NCBI RefSeq assembly: GCF_004114535.1
Contig: NZ_LBJC01000002.1
Span: 303,934-367,933 of the forward strand
Source: Bradyrhizobium nanningense
GTDB taxonomy: Bacteria > Pseudomonadota > Alphaproteobacteria > Rhizobiales > Xanthobacteraceae
Length of the DNA: 64,000 bases
Reading direction: 5' to 3'
Shown here: piece by piece, positions 9,790 through 19,346 of the stretch
How positions within the stretch are numbered: the stretch's first letter is position 1
How the letters are laid out: each line of letters starts with the position of its first letter
Program-made: the position numbers and the translations under genes
Notes under the pieces: model-generated
What the model was told of the DNA's origin: nothing
Seen by the model: the letters and a program-made list of their open reading frames with translations, nothing else
Database searches by the model: none

Positions 9790-10947
9790 ATGGATGCCTT
9801 GATGAATTCGCCCGCTCCGCGTTCTCTCCGTAGCTCCAAGCGTTTGCGCGTGGCGATCTACGCACCGCATTTTGCAGAATATTCCTATCGGCTCGCCTCG
9901 GGATTGGCTCACCATTGCGACGTCCGGCTCGTGCTCAACCGCAAAGACGCTAATCAGCAATGGGAACTGGCCGATATCGCCGTGGCAGCTCCCTTCGAGA
10001 CACGCATTCGCGACCTGAGCCTGCGCCGCGGCGGCGCGATCGGCATCCCGGCCTCGTTCCTCGACATAATTTCGTTTCGTCCGGACGTGATTCATTGTCA
10101 CGAAGTTCCGGAGATCTACACGTCCAAGCTGATCCAGCTCCTTCGTCCGCTCGGCATTCCGCTCGTGTTGACCGTTCACGATGCGATTCCGCATTCGGAA
10201 GGCGGCTCCGGCACCTCGCCACGTGAAGATGCCTGGCGCGAACGCATGCGCGCGGCTGCATCGGTCGTCACAACGCATGGCGAAAGCTGCATTGCCGATT
10301 TTTGCCGCGCTTCGCCTGACTTCAAGGGGCAAACGGTTTCCAGCATGCACGGCGTGCTCATGGTTCCGCCAGCGACGGGTGCGATCACCGCGCCCGACAC
10401 CGCACGCATCCTGTTTTTTGGACGGATGTGGGCCTACAAGGGCCTGGACGTCTTCGTCGACGCGATCGACATGTTGGCCCGGCGCGGCGTGCCACATGAA
10501 GCGATCGTCGCCGGCCGCGGCCCCGAGATGACGCGGCTCGGCGCGCGAATGGAGGCGATGCCGACGGTCAAGACCATCAACGCCTACATTTCGCCTGCGG
10601 ATACCGGGCGGCTGTTTCAATCCGCCACCGTGGTCGCCCTGCCCTATAAGGATGCAACGCAGAGCGGCGTGCTCGCCTCCGCATACGGCAATTCTCGTCC
10701 CGTCGTTGCCAGCGCCACCGGCGGCATTCCCGATGTCGTGACAGACGGCGTCAACGGGCTGCTTGTTCCTCCGGGCGACGCAGCTGCGCTGGCCGATGCT
10801 CTCGAACGCGTGCTGACCTCGAAGCCTCTTGCCGCGACATTAACTGATGGCGCACGGCAAACCGCGGCCGGCATTTTGAACTGGGACCGGATCGCCGAGC
10901 AATTGCTGGGGTCCTATCAGAAGCTCGCCGGTCGTACCGTGAGCTGA
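9790..10947 (+). CDS. Glycosyltransferase family 4 protein
   Basis: A 385-residue GT-B fold glycosyltransferase. The N-terminal half has RVAIYAPHFAEYSYRLASGL and DVIHCHEVPEIY; the C-terminal half has ILFFGRMWAYKGLDVFVDA, the nucleotide-binding strand, and the GT4 end motif GVLASAYGNSRPVVAS followed by TGGIPDVVTDGVNG. This is a retaining sugar transferase that probably adds one residue of the EPS repeat unit at the cytoplasmic face. ATG 9790 is used; ATG 9802 is possible and neither has a strong ribosome site. It is the only clear sugar glycosyltransferase in the window besides the initiating glycosylphosphotransferase, so other transferases must lie outside it. Confidence 0.9.
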   Translation: MDALMNSPAPRSLRSSKRLRVAIYAPHFAEYSYRLASGLAHHCDVRLVLNRKDANQQWELADIAVAAPFETRIRDLSLRRGGAIGIPASFLDIISFRPDVIHCHEVPEIYTSKLIQLLRPLGIPLVLTVHDAIPHSEGGSGTSPREDAWRERMRAAASVVTTHGESCIADFCRASPDFKGQTVSSMHGVLMVPPATGAITAPDTARILFFGRMWAYKGLDVFVDAIDMLARRGVPHEAIVAGRGPEMTRLGARMEAMPTVKTINAYISPADTGRLFQSATVVALPYKDATQSGVLASAYGNSRPVVASATGGIPDVVTDGVNGLLVPPGDAAALADALERVLTSKPLAATLTDGARQTAAGILNWDRIAEQLLGSYQKLAGRTVS

Positions 10948-10963
10948 CCGCGGGCACGCGGTC
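10946..10963. terminator. Short hairpin between convergent genes
   Basis: GACCGCG and CGCGGTC form a 7-bp perfect stem around a 4-base loop, overlapping the glycosyltransferase stop and ending just before the convergent acyltransferase stop. It has no T-run, so its role as a bidirectional terminator is a guess. Confidence 0.35.
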
Positions 10964-10965
10964 TC

Positions 10966-12057
10966 TCAGATCGATTGCCCGATCTTCAGCGGTCGAAAGA
11001 ACATGCCGCGGATCGCTCCGTCCAACAGGCGCCTCAGCCTCACCTCGATCAGCTCATAGCTGATTGCGCTTGCGACCAACGACATCACCAGCCCGAGCGC
11101 GATGAAGGCGGTCCACAGCAGCCAGCGGTCGACGCCGACGGCGACCAACTTCAGGCCGATCACCTGCAAGGGGAAGAGCACGAAGGGATGCACGAGATAG
11201 AGACTGTAGCTGATCTTGCCGACATATTGCAGGGCCGGCGCGCTCAGAGCCTTGCCCAGGCCCGCCCCCGGGGCAAGCACCATGCCGAACAGCAGGAAGC
11301 CGGGAAGCAGCCCCACGAACGGGTGGAACAGCACCAGGCTCGCATACATCGCCGCTCCGCAAGCAAGCCCTGCGATCAAGCCGAGACGCCCCGGAATCGC
11401 AATGCGAAAGCCGGTTGCGCTGAAGAGCATGCCAATGCAGAAGAAGGCCGTGATCGGCCAATGCATGAGACAGGCGATGCCCAGCAGGATCAGGGGCGCG
11501 GCCAGCAGCTTGCCGCCGATGCGCAGCATTGAAAACGTGGCTGCAAACCAGATGTAGAAGGCCCACTCATAGGTCAGCGTCCAGGCATTCTGCTGGGCAA
11601 TGGGCAGGCCGAGCGCATCCTGCACGAAAAACAGATTGGCAGTGAAGATGGCGAGATAGCTCGGTAGATCGATCCCGCGGAAGAACTTGTAAGCGACGAT
11701 CGGACCTATCGCGAACAGCGCGAGATGCAGGACGACGAATACCGGCATGATGCGCAGGACGCGATCGAAAAAGAACCGCGGCAGCGACCCGTGCCGTACC
11801 AGGCTCGCCGGGATCAGAAAGCCGCTGATCATGAAGAACAGCTCGACGCCATGCCCGCCGACATTGATCACCGATTGTAGCCAGGGCCAGAGCGGCGGCA
11901 GGAAGCCGGGATCCGGAATGTCGTACATGCCGCCCTTCGGCATGTCGTAGAAATGATCCATCAGCACGCTCAGCGCCGCAATGCCGCGGAGCCCCTGGAC
12001 CGACGGAACGAACGATCCGTCGTAGGCTCCGCCCGGCTGGTGCGGAAGCTGGGTCAC
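10966..12057 (-). CDS. Acyltransferase 3 family membrane protein
   Basis: The frame is open far upstream to 12714, but that part is the shadow of the preceding gene. The real start is GTG 12057, which overlaps the upstream TGA as GTGA (4-base overlap) and has AGGGAG seven bases before it, a typical coupled start. The 363-residue product begins with a short polar stretch, then SVQGLRGIAALSVLMDHFYD with the conserved Arg and His, followed by VNVGGHGVELFFMISGFLI. About ten hydrophobic helices follow. It probably acylates EPS sugars, as the last gene of the four-gene operon running from 15726. Confidence 0.88.
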   Translation of the reverse strand: MTQLPHQPGGAYDGSFVPSVQGLRGIAALSVLMDHFYDMPKGGMYDIPDPGFLPPLWPWLQSVINVGGHGVELFFMISGFLIPASLVRHGSLPRFFFDRVLRIMPVFVVLHLALFAIGPIVAYKFFRGIDLPSYLAIFTANLFFVQDALGLPIAQQNAWTLTYEWAFYIWFAATFSMLRIGGKLLAAPLILLGIACLMHWPITAFFCIGMLFSATGFRIAIPGRLGLIAGLACGAAMYASLVLFHPFVGLLPGFLLFGMVLAPGAGLGKALSAPALQYVGKISYSLYLVHPFVLFPLQVIGLKLVAVGVDRWLLWTAFIALGLVMSLVASAISYELIEVRLRRLLDGAIRGMFFRPLKIGQSI

Positions 12058-13160
12058 TCTGCGGCTCCCTGGGTACTGAGCGCAGGCTCGAGAACGACGG
12101 CCTTTCGCCGCGCAGAGCGGAACCTCTGCCCGAACGAAATGCAGGGCTTCTCGATGAATGCGTACGTCATCCAGCTGACAAGAACCGACAACGCCAGGAT
12201 CAAGACCATGAAGATCGACCATCCAAGCGGCCCGTCGCCGAACCAGACGAGGCGATGAATGAAGACGATCACGAACGGCGACATCAGGTAGATCGAATAG
12301 CTGATCACGCCGACGAACGCCATCGGGCGCCACGCCATTCTCTCGCCGAAGACGGCAAAGCCGATGAAGACCAGCGCCGCGCAGACATAGGCCGATCCGA
12401 TCGAATAGCTGTAGAAGAAATTCTCGTGATACACGCCCCCGAACCGCCGGTCGGACAGTGTGGCGGCAAAGACCGCATACAGCAGCGTACAGACCGCCAC
12501 GTGAGTCCATCGCAATTTTCCGCCGATGACGGTGTCGCGGATGATCTTGCCCAGGAACATCGCCGACAGGTTGAGCCCGACTTCCATCACGGAGGAAACG
12601 GTCCTGCTCTCCACCAGGAGTGCAGCGGTGGTTCCGACCAGCGCGGCCGCAACGACAATCGTCACTGCCGTGAACCGCTGGTTCAGCAGCCCCATCGCGA
12701 ACAGAATGGTGCATCCGACGTAGAACAGCAGCTCGATCGCCAGCGTCCAGTAGAACACCCAGAGGTTCGGTACGTTCACGAAGGTCTGCAACATCGTCAC
12801 GTTCGCAGCGACCTGTCCGAGCGGATAGACCTTCAACTCCAGCAGCTGCATCGTCACGAGCCCGACCACGAGCGAGGTCCAGTAGGCCGGATAGAGCCGG
12901 AAGAAGCGGCTGATCGCGAAGTCCCGCATGGGCGTGGCGCTGTTCGGGAAGCTGAACGGAATGACGAAGCCGCTGACGAAGAAGAACAGCACCACGCCGA
13001 ACCGGCCGAAATTCATGTAGTAGCCGAACACGTCGTGGATCGGCCAGTAATAGGCACCTGTCGGGTGCTTTTCGACGATGATCTCGAAGACATGCTGGAC
13101 CAGGACCGACAACACGGCAATACCGCGCAGCGTATCGATGAATGCGAGCCGTTTATGCAT
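12054..13160 (-). CDS. Acyltransferase 3 family membrane protein
   Basis: A 368-residue member of the OafA-type membrane acyltransferases. FIDTLRGIAVLSVLVQH carries the conserved Arg/His pair; RFGVVLFFFVSGFVIPFSF and SRFFRLYPAYW are the next two family landmarks. The start ATG 13160 follows the stop of the polymerase gene by nine bases, with AGGTGAG upstream. The end overlaps the next acyltransferase by four bases. It is predicted to decorate the repeat unit or the lipid-linked intermediate with acetyl, succinyl or similar groups; the group cannot be read from sequence. Confidence 0.9.
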   Translation of the reverse strand: MHKRLAFIDTLRGIAVLSVLVQHVFEIIVEKHPTGAYYWPIHDVFGYYMNFGRFGVVLFFFVSGFVIPFSFPNSATPMRDFAISRFFRLYPAYWTSLVVGLVTMQLLELKVYPLGQVAANVTMLQTFVNVPNLWVFYWTLAIELLFYVGCTILFAMGLLNQRFTAVTIVVAAALVGTTAALLVESRTVSSVMEVGLNLSAMFLGKIIRDTVIGGKLRWTHVAVCTLLYAVFAATLSDRRFGGVYHENFFYSYSIGSAYVCAALVFIGFAVFGERMAWRPMAFVGVISYSIYLMSPFVIVFIHRLVWFGDGPLGWSIFMVLILALSVLVSWMTYAFIEKPCISFGQRFRSARRKAVVLEPALSTQGAAE

Positions 13161-13169
13161 CGTTCGTTC

Positions 13170-14507
13170 TCACCTGCTTCCGCTCGCCGCCGGTATATCC
13201 GGGCGGAAGCCTTCCAATGACGGCATGGGCTGCCGCAAGACAATCGGCACGGTGTCGCCCGCCCGTGCGGACGCTGTACGGCGCGAGAACACCTCGCTGA
13301 AGCTCAATGCGATGATCAGGAGGCCAGACGCCGGGCCGTAATTCAGCACCGTGATCGTGAAAAGGTTGACGACGAAGATCAGCGTCAGCTTGTAGACGTC
13401 GGTCGCTCCGAATGTCGCCCGGAACACCATCACCATGAATGCGGCGAACGGGAGACCGAACATCAAATAGGTCCCGATGTAGAAATTGTCGACGGGCACC
13501 CAAAAAGACGCGAGCGGCGAGAACAGCTGTTGCGGATAGTTGAAGCAACCCGCACCGCAGCCAGTCACGAGGCCGACCGGCATGAGCTGGGTCAGGTAGA
13601 TGAACGGCTTTTGCCAGCTGTTGTTGATGCGATCGACGATGCTGAACAGCGTCGAGTGCGGCACCGCGGCGGTACCGGAAGCGACCACGATCATGAAGAA
13701 CGGCACGAAGATCGAGGCGAAAGACCACAGCGCGATGGTCCGGATGGCAGGAAAGCGCGACTTCTCCGGCAGCATCCGCACGAACACCAGCAGAATCAAG
13801 TAGAGCACGAGGACAATCATAGTCGTCTTGCTCGTGGTCAGCTTGATGGCATAGATCGCGATGGAGCCGAACAGGAGACACCACGTGGTGCTCATGCGAA
13901 TGGACGTGATCGCGAACGACACCAGGATGAAGAAGGCGGCCATGGTGTTGTCGGCCGCAAAACCCATGAGGCGCTGGTCGTCGCCGCCATAAGCCCACCA
14001 CAACCGGCCGGCCTCGCGTACCGCGCCGAAGGACTCGTATTTGTAGCCGACCCAAGGCATCAGGTAGAATTTCGTCAGGAAAACACCGATCACGGACAGG
14101 TAGAAGGTCACGGCAATGACCGACAGAAGCTTTCGGTATGAGCCGAGGCTCGAATCGCAGAAGCAGAATCCGACGAACACCGGCAGCATCATCTTGAACG
14201 ACGAGACCGCTGCGTTGACCGTACCCAGCATGAAATAGCCGAGCACGAGCGACAGCATGATCTGCACCAACACCAGCAGGGCCAGGGTGCTGCGATTGCG
14301 CAGGATACAATGGACAAAGAACTGGACGAGGCACAGAAGCGCAACGGCGTCTGGCACGTACCAGAGCGCATTCATGTGATAGATGCTGGTGTAATAGCGG
14401 ATCACGCCGCCGAAGGCGTCGCGGATCAGATAGACCGCGAGCGCGATGGCCTCGATGTTGAGGCTGATCAGCGTCATCTGGGGTCGATGCAGCGCAGAGA
14501 TCGTCAT
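13170..14507 (-). CDS. Wzy-like polysaccharide polymerase (O-antigen ligase/polymerase fold)
   Basis: A 445-residue protein with at least ten hydrophobic segments and one longer periplasmic stretch around residues 290-330 (NSWQKPFIYLTQLMP, then GCGAGCFNYPQ). That layout, and the position between acyltransferase genes of an EPS operon, fits the Wzy polymerase that joins flipped repeat units. The family has low sequence conservation, so the call depends on topology and context as much as on motifs. It starts at ATG 14507, seven bases after the upstream stop, and ends nine bases before the next start, so it is tightly operonic. Confidence 0.75.
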   Translation of the reverse strand: MTISALHRPQMTLISLNIEAIALAVYLIRDAFGGVIRYYTSIYHMNALWYVPDAVALLCLVQFFVHCILRNRSTLALLVLVQIMLSLVLGYFMLGTVNAAVSSFKMMLPVFVGFCFCDSSLGSYRKLLSVIAVTFYLSVIGVFLTKFYLMPWVGYKYESFGAVREAGRLWWAYGGDDQRLMGFAADNTMAAFFILVSFAITSIRMSTTWCLLFGSIAIYAIKLTTSKTTMIVLVLYLILLVFVRMLPEKSRFPAIRTIALWSFASIFVPFFMIVVASGTAAVPHSTLFSIVDRINNSWQKPFIYLTQLMPVGLVTGCGAGCFNYPQQLFSPLASFWVPVDNFYIGTYLMFGLPFAAFMVMVFRATFGATDVYKLTLIFVVNLFTITVLNYGPASGLLIIALSFSEVFSRRTASARAGDTVPIVLRQPMPSLEGFRPDIPAASGSR

Positions 14508-14514
14508 GTCCGGC

Positions 14515-15726
14515 TCAGTTCGTCAGCCGCGCCGACCGCGCGGGAGAGCGCGCGAAATCCCGGCGGCTTCCGAGTGCATTTCGCATGAACTTGCCGCCGG
14601 GAATTTCGACGTAGAGATAAGTGAAGTGAGACACCGCCAGGACGGCGGCCAGCGAGACCACGAGGTTCAGCGTCGCCGGCAGGCCCGTCCAGACCGAATC
14701 CAGCGCGGCGATCCGCCCTGCCCCCACCGCCCGTACGAAATATTCAGCGAGCAGCACCACGAGGGCGTGCACCATATAGATCGAGTAGGAACGTTTCCCG
14801 AGCCAGACCAGCGGCCCAGCCACCAGGATCCGCGGCACCAGCAGCGCATCCGGAAAGGCCAATAGGCTGCCGAGGAAGATCGCAAACGTCACGGGCGCGA
14901 GGAAGGTTGAGGCAGGACTGGACTCCGCCAAGGACACCAGCACGATGCTGGCTATCATGGCGACGAATTGCAGCGCGCCCTGCACGGCAGGGCCCGGCTT
15001 GGCCGGCAGGCGATCAACGATCCTGACGGTCAACACGCCCAGAAAGAAGCTGACGAAGCAGCGGAGGATACCGAAGTCGGTCTGAAGCCCGAGGCTCCTC
15101 TTGTCGAGCACGAAGATGATGAAGACCAGGCTTCCGACCGCGAGCGCGCCGCAGAGGACGTAGAACCACAACAGGGAACGCATGCGCTGGGCAAAGAGGA
15201 CGATCAGGCCGAACACCAGATAGGTGTAGAACTCGACGCTGATGCTCCAGCTCGGCGCGTTCCAGCTGAGATAGTCGATGAACCCCATCGAATGCAGCAG
15301 CAGGACGTTGAGACCGAAGGAATAGGCGTTGTTCACTTCGAAGGCCGCCGGCGCGGCCACAACGACACCCGTCATGACCAGGCTGATACGCAGCAGGCGA
15401 AACAACAGATTTGCCATCAGCACGACGATGTGCAGCGGATAGACCCTCGCCAGGCGCCGCACCATGAACTCACGCAGCGAGAAACGCCCGAAGTCGCTCT
15501 CGACGTAGCTGAGCGACATGACCATCCCGCTGAGAACGAAGAACAGATCGACCAGCAGCCAGGAGCTTCTGAAGAACGAGCAGTTGATCCACGCATTGTG
15601 CGGGAACGCAGCGAGGAACGTCGGCATCAGCAGGAGATGGTGAATCACCACCGATGTCGCAGCAATGCCCCGGATACTGTCGAGCGGCAGGACATGCGCC
15701 TTCTCACGATGAACCAACTCCGTCAC
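14515..15726 (-). CDS. Acyltransferase 3 family membrane protein
   Basis: First gene of the four-gene minus-strand operon. The start is GTG 15726 with GGGAA about seven bases upstream. The 403-residue product has LDSIRGIAATSVVIHH with the conserved Arg/His, LVDLFFVLSGMVMSLSY, RRLARVYPLHIVVL and WNAPSWSISVEFYTYL, all family landmarks, and closes with a basic cytoplasmic tail. Its likely job is O-acylation of the exopolysaccharide. It is divergent from the gene at 16340, so the 613-base gap between them should hold promoters for both directions. Confidence 0.9.
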   Translation of the reverse strand: MTELVHREKAHVLPLDSIRGIAATSVVIHHLLLMPTFLAAFPHNAWINCSFFRSSWLLVDLFFVLSGMVMSLSYVESDFGRFSLREFMVRRLARVYPLHIVVLMANLLFRLLRISLVMTGVVVAAPAAFEVNNAYSFGLNVLLLHSMGFIDYLSWNAPSWSISVEFYTYLVFGLIVLFAQRMRSLLWFYVLCGALAVGSLVFIIFVLDKRSLGLQTDFGILRCFVSFFLGVLTVRIVDRLPAKPGPAVQGALQFVAMIASIVLVSLAESSPASTFLAPVTFAIFLGSLLAFPDALLVPRILVAGPLVWLGKRSYSIYMVHALVVLLAEYFVRAVGAGRIAALDSVWTGLPATLNLVVSLAAVLAVSHFTYLYVEIPGGKFMRNALGSRRDFARSPARSARLTN

Positions 15727-16339
15727 ATCAACATTCCCAGCTATTGCACCGCAGCAGTGTGTATCAGGACTCGCGCGCGTTCAATCTCCGCGATGGCGGA
15801 CTCGCATTCGACGCATGACGATCGACGATAATTTCAACGCTCGCAGTTCGTTCGGACATGCGAGCGCCAAGTTCACGCCACTTTTTGCTTGAGACCGCCG
15901 TGCGTCGGCGCGCAAATCAATTCGGGCGCGATGATGGCGGGTATTTGCGTGCAAAGTGTGCGCGAAATTCGGCGCTGTTGCGGTCAAGCCGAACGCAACG
16001 GCGCTGATTTATCCGCGTGCAGGTGGTCATGCATGTCGCACCAATAATTCTTCACGGCGGGAACTAATGTCTCGCCCGGCGACTTGTGTCGGTTTTGCGA
16101 CGCGACCGGCGGCGCCGGATGGAAGACGCCTCATATGTTTTCAAGTTGCAACATTCTTGGGCGCGAGCATGCCGATCTCGCAGGCATTGCATATCGTCAT
16201 TTTGCAACCGATTGGGAAACGACAACGCAGCGGTTGCAATCGACGACATGGACTCCTCTTTTGCGTCGCACAAAAATTGACACAGTTACCTGCCAGGTTT
16301 CGCGTGTTCTCCTAATGCAACAAGGAGCAAGGGACACGG
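15727..16339. other. Divergent promoter region between two EPS operons
   Basis: About 610 bases without a credible gene, relatively AT-rich. It contains a consensus -35-like TTGACA at 16277-16282 before the plus-strand operon, though no good -10 follows at 17 bases. GCGAAATTCGGCGC at 15962-15975 nearly matches a site at 21593 in the other long EPS intergenic region. Several TTTGC/GCAAA repeats surround it. These are possible regulator sites only. Confidence 0.4.
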
Positions 16340-16906
16340 ATGGGCTGCGGACTGACACGTCGTCATGCAAGGCCACGATGGCTAACGATCGTCTTGGCGA
16401 GCTTTGCCTTGACCGTGTCGAGCATCGATGCTTGCCGCGCTCAGTGCGTCGAATTTACAGATCGTGCCTCGCAGCTCGAGCTCGACACGTTCGTCAAGTC
16501 GCCCTCCTCGCTGCTGGAGCGACTGCGCAATGACAAGGAGAAGCTGAGATATCGGCTCTCCACCTATATCGCCACGACTACGTCGGTGTTGCCGTCCGTG
16601 CAGACACTGATCTCCGCATCGGCTTCGACCGATCGGTCCTCCATCGGCGCCGCGCTGCGCATTGCCGAAGGGCGATGCACGTCGACGAAGCCGGACGCTG
16701 CGCGCAAGATCAAGGATTTCGTGCAGCGGATTGGCGATCTCAACGTGCAAGCAGGTTATTCCGCCGCGGGAGACGACGCCTCCGGCGTCCAGGCTCAGGC
16801 GCAAGACAAAGGCCCGACGCAACCGTCCCGGGGTGGGGCGCTGCTCGACGGCGAATGGAAGACCAAGCTGGCCAATCCTTTCAAACCCGTCCCCCTTCCG
16901 AACTGA
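16340..16906 (+). CDS. Small exported protein of the EPS operon, unknown function
   Basis: A 188-residue protein with a basic N-terminus followed by a hydrophobic stretch and an Ala-rich cleavage region (SIDACRAQC), consistent with a Sec signal peptide of about 35 residues. The mature part is helical, with LLERLRNDKEKLRYRLSTYI, and ends in a Pro/Gly-rich tail with ALLDGEWKTKLANPF. AAGGAG and AAGGGA lie just upstream of ATG 16340. It is 31 bases ahead of the Wzc/ExoP gene and surely co-transcribed. I do not recognise the family; a periplasmic accessory role in EPS export is inferred from position only. Confidence 0.7.
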   Translation: MGCGLTRRHARPRWLTIVLASFALTVSSIDACRAQCVEFTDRASQLELDTFVKSPSSLLERLRNDKEKLRYRLSTYIATTTSVLPSVQTLISASASTDRSSIGAALRIAEGRCTSTKPDAARKIKDFVQRIGDLNVQAGYSAAGDDASGVQAQAQDKGPTQPSRGGALLDGEWKTKLANPFKPVPLPN

Positions 16907-16937
16907 TCAGCGATCGTCAGAGGCAGCGAATTAGACA

Positions 16938-19169
16938 ATGTACCAACCCAGAGAACATTTCCAGTCGGGACACCGATTTGGCATCGAGTTTGGCGGAGCG
17001 GTCCTCAGCTTCGAGCGCGTGGCCGACGTCCTGCGCCGGCAGTGGCCGATCATCGCGGCGTGCACCGGAGCTGCGCTGGCCCTGGTGGTCGTCTATCTGG
17101 TTCTGGCGCAACCCATGTACACGGCGAACGCCCGCATCATGATGGATACGCGTCAGGCGCAGGTGCTGGACAAGGACAGCAACGCCAACAGCGCCCTCAT
17201 CGACACCGGCTACGTCGACAGCCAGGTCGAGGTCATCAATTCGGACGACCTGATTCTTTCGGTCGTTCGTCGGCTGAAGCTGACGGACGATCCGGAGTTC
17301 AATGGCTCCGATCCGGGCCTGCTGTCCATCGTCCTCGGCAAAGTCATGTCGCTGTTTGGCTCCGGCGAACCGGCGTCCCAGGATCGTCTCGAGCATGCGG
17401 TGGTGGAGCAGGTTCAGAAGAACCTGAGGACGGAACGCGTCCTGACGACGTATGTCTTGTCGTTGAACTATCGCGCGCGGAGCCCAGACAAGGCCGCCAA
17501 GATCGCCAACGCCATCGCCAAGGCCTACCTGGTCGGCGCCCTGGAAGCCAAATATGAATCCACCAAGCGGGCGACCGAGTGGCTTCAGCAGCGCAGCATC
17601 GAGCTGAGCGAGCAGGCTACGGCCAGCGACCGCGCCGTACAAACCTTCAAGGCCGAGCACAATATCGTCGGAACCAGCCGCGGCCTGATGTCCGAACAGC
17701 AATTGTCGGACCTCAACACCCAGCTGGTTCAAGCGCGTGCGGCGACGGCCGAAGCCAAGGCCCGGCTCGACCGGATCACCGCGATTTCGGATCAGGACGT
17801 CGCACAGTCGACGGTGACCGACGCTCTCAACAACTCGGTCATCACCCGCCTCCGCGCCCAATATCTCGACCTTCAGGCCCAATATGCCGACTGGTCGAGG
17901 CGCTATGGCAAGCAACATCTTGCTGCGGTCAATCTGGCCAACAAGATGGAGGAGCTGCGCAAGAACATCGCCGACGAGCTACATCGGATCGGAGACGCCT
18001 ATCGCAGCGACTATGAGATCGCGAAGAGCCGAGAAGCCTCGCTCGAGAAGAACGTGAAGGAGCTCGTCGCCCAGGCCGGCCACACCGGCCAGGCCGAAGT
18101 CAAGCTGCGCGATCTTGAAAGCGCCGCGGACACTTACCGCAACCTCTACAACAACTTCCTCGAGAAGCTGCAGAGCGCGACGCAGAATCAGAGCTTTCCG
18201 CTCAGCGAGGCACGCCTGATCAGCACCGCCACCAACCCGGATCGCAAGAGCTCGCCGCGCACGGTGCTGGCGCTGGTGGGAGGCCTGGTAGGCGGTCTCT
18301 GCCTCGGCTTCGGTATCGCATTCGGGCGTGAACTGCTCAGCGACGTCCTGCGGACCCCCGGCGAGGTCGAGGAGGAGCTTGGCGTCAAGTGTCTCGGAGT
18401 CCTGCCCGACATTCGTCCGCCAACGACGACCGGCGCCTTGCTTTCGACGTCGGCCAAAACAAGCTCAGCCGATCTGTCCCGCTACGTCGTCGATCATCCG
18501 TTCTCGCGGTTCGCCGAGACGTTGCGCAACATCAAGGTGTCGATCGATGTTGCGCGCCTGACCCGCGAGATCAAGGTGATCGGCATCGTGTCTTCCCTTC
18601 CCAAGGAAGGAAAAACGACGGTGGCGGCCAACTTCGCACAGTTGATCGCCCTCACCGGACATCGCACGGTCCTGATCGACGGCGATCTGCACACGCGCTC
18701 GCTCACCCGGGAGCTCGCACCCAACGCCAAGAGCGGATTGGTCGAGGCTCTGAGCGATCCGGCGAGCCTCGGCTACCATGTGCAGCGAAGCAAAGAGACG
18801 GGCCTGGATTTCCTGCCCTCCGTCGTGGCGTCCCGCATGGTCAATTCGGCCGACGTCATTGGATCGAAGGCGATGGCCGAGTTGCTCAAGGTGCTGCGAG
18901 AGCACTACGAGTACATCGTGATCGACCTTGCCCCGGTGATGCCGGTGGCGGACTCGAAGGCCGTCAGCCTCCTGATCGACGCCATGGTCTACGTGATCGA
19001 ATGGGGGCAGACGACACGAAGCGCTCTTCAGGAGTCGGTTTCCGGGTCGGAAGTCCTCCAGAAGAAGCTCCTCGGTGCCGTGCTCAACCGCGCCAACCCG
19101 AAGATGCTCAAGCGTATCGAGGCGTATAAGGGCAAGCACCACAACAGCTATTACGTCGAGCACGCCTAA
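16938..19169 (+). CDS. Wzc/ExoP-type polysaccharide co-polymerase and tyrosine kinase
   Basis: A 743-residue fusion of a Wzz chain-length domain and a BY-kinase. Residues 25-60 carry the first membrane helix (IIAACTGAALALVVVYLVL). A long periplasmic coiled-coil region runs to about 430, followed by the second helix (LALVGGLVGGLCLGFGIAF). The cytoplasmic ATPase has Walker A SSLPKEGKTTVA near residue 553, Walker A' VLIDGD near 578 and a VIDLAP Walker B near 660. The C-terminus ends HHNSYYVEHA, giving a small tyrosine cluster for autophosphorylation. In this family, phosphorylation state controls chain length and export. The phosphatase at 22048 is not of the usual low-molecular-weight tyrosine type, so a functional pairing is uncertain. 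Confidence 0.92.
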   Translation: MYQPREHFQSGHRFGIEFGGAVLSFERVADVLRRQWPIIAACTGAALALVVVYLVLAQPMYTANARIMMDTRQAQVLDKDSNANSALIDTGYVDSQVEVINSDDLILSVVRRLKLTDDPEFNGSDPGLLSIVLGKVMSLFGSGEPASQDRLEHAVVEQVQKNLRTERVLTTYVLSLNYRARSPDKAAKIANAIAKAYLVGALEAKYESTKRATEWLQQRSIELSEQATASDRAVQTFKAEHNIVGTSRGLMSEQQLSDLNTQLVQARAATAEAKARLDRITAISDQDVAQSTVTDALNNSVITRLRAQYLDLQAQYADWSRRYGKQHLAAVNLANKMEELRKNIADELHRIGDAYRSDYEIAKSREASLEKNVKELVAQAGHTGQAEVKLRDLESAADTYRNLYNNFLEKLQSATQNQSFPLSEARLISTATNPDRKSSPRTVLALVGGLVGGLCLGFGIAFGRELLSDVLRTPGEVEEELGVKCLGVLPDIRPPTTTGALLSTSAKTSSADLSRYVVDHPFSRFAETLRNIKVSIDVARLTREIKVIGIVSSLPKEGKTTVAANFAQLIALTGHRTVLIDGDLHTRSLTRELAPNAKSGLVEALSDPASLGYHVQRSKETGLDFLPSVVASRMVNSADVIGSKAMAELLKVLREHYEYIVIDLAPVMPVADSKAVSLLIDAMVYVIEWGQTTRSALQESVSGSEVLQKKLLGAVLNRANPKMLKRIEAYKGKHHNSYYVEHA

Positions 19170-19269
19170 AGCATGATCCGGAAAAGTGCGAAGCGATTTT
19201 CCGGAAAGATCATGCGCAAACAATAACCTAAGGCGCGATGACGATTCATCCAAATCTCTTCGCGCTTTA
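19168..19269 (+). repeat. Interspersed repeat, copy 1
   Basis: Starts within the stop codon of the Wzc gene with AAAGCATGATCCGGAAAA, continues through TTTTCCGGAAAGATCATGCGC, and ends with GGCGCGATGA ... TTCGCGCTTTA. It contains two hairpins: TCCGGAAAA/TTTTCCGGA and AAAGCGCG-like ends. The same unit is found in opposite orientation at 22865-22966. I recall this as a repeat dispersed through Bradyrhizobium-type genomes. Confidence 0.85.
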
Positions 19270-19314
19270 GACTGGAGGCGCGCAGCGCCACGCCAACCGA
19301 ACTTGAACGATTTC

Positions 19315-19346
19315 GGGCCCGTTGCCGTTGGCAGCGGGCCTTTTCT
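19315..19346 (+). terminator. Hairpin terminator after the Wzc operon
   Basis: GGCCCG-T-TGCC pairs with GGCA-G-CGGGCC around a 4-base loop and is followed by TTTTCTC. It lies about 145 bases after the Wzc stop, beyond the interspersed repeat. Confidence 0.75.

Noticed and set aside
12058..12714. The upstream extension of the acyltransferase at 10966-12057
   Set aside because: It lies wholly inside the preceding acyltransferase gene in another frame; the coupled GTGA start at 12057 with AGGGAG explains the true start.
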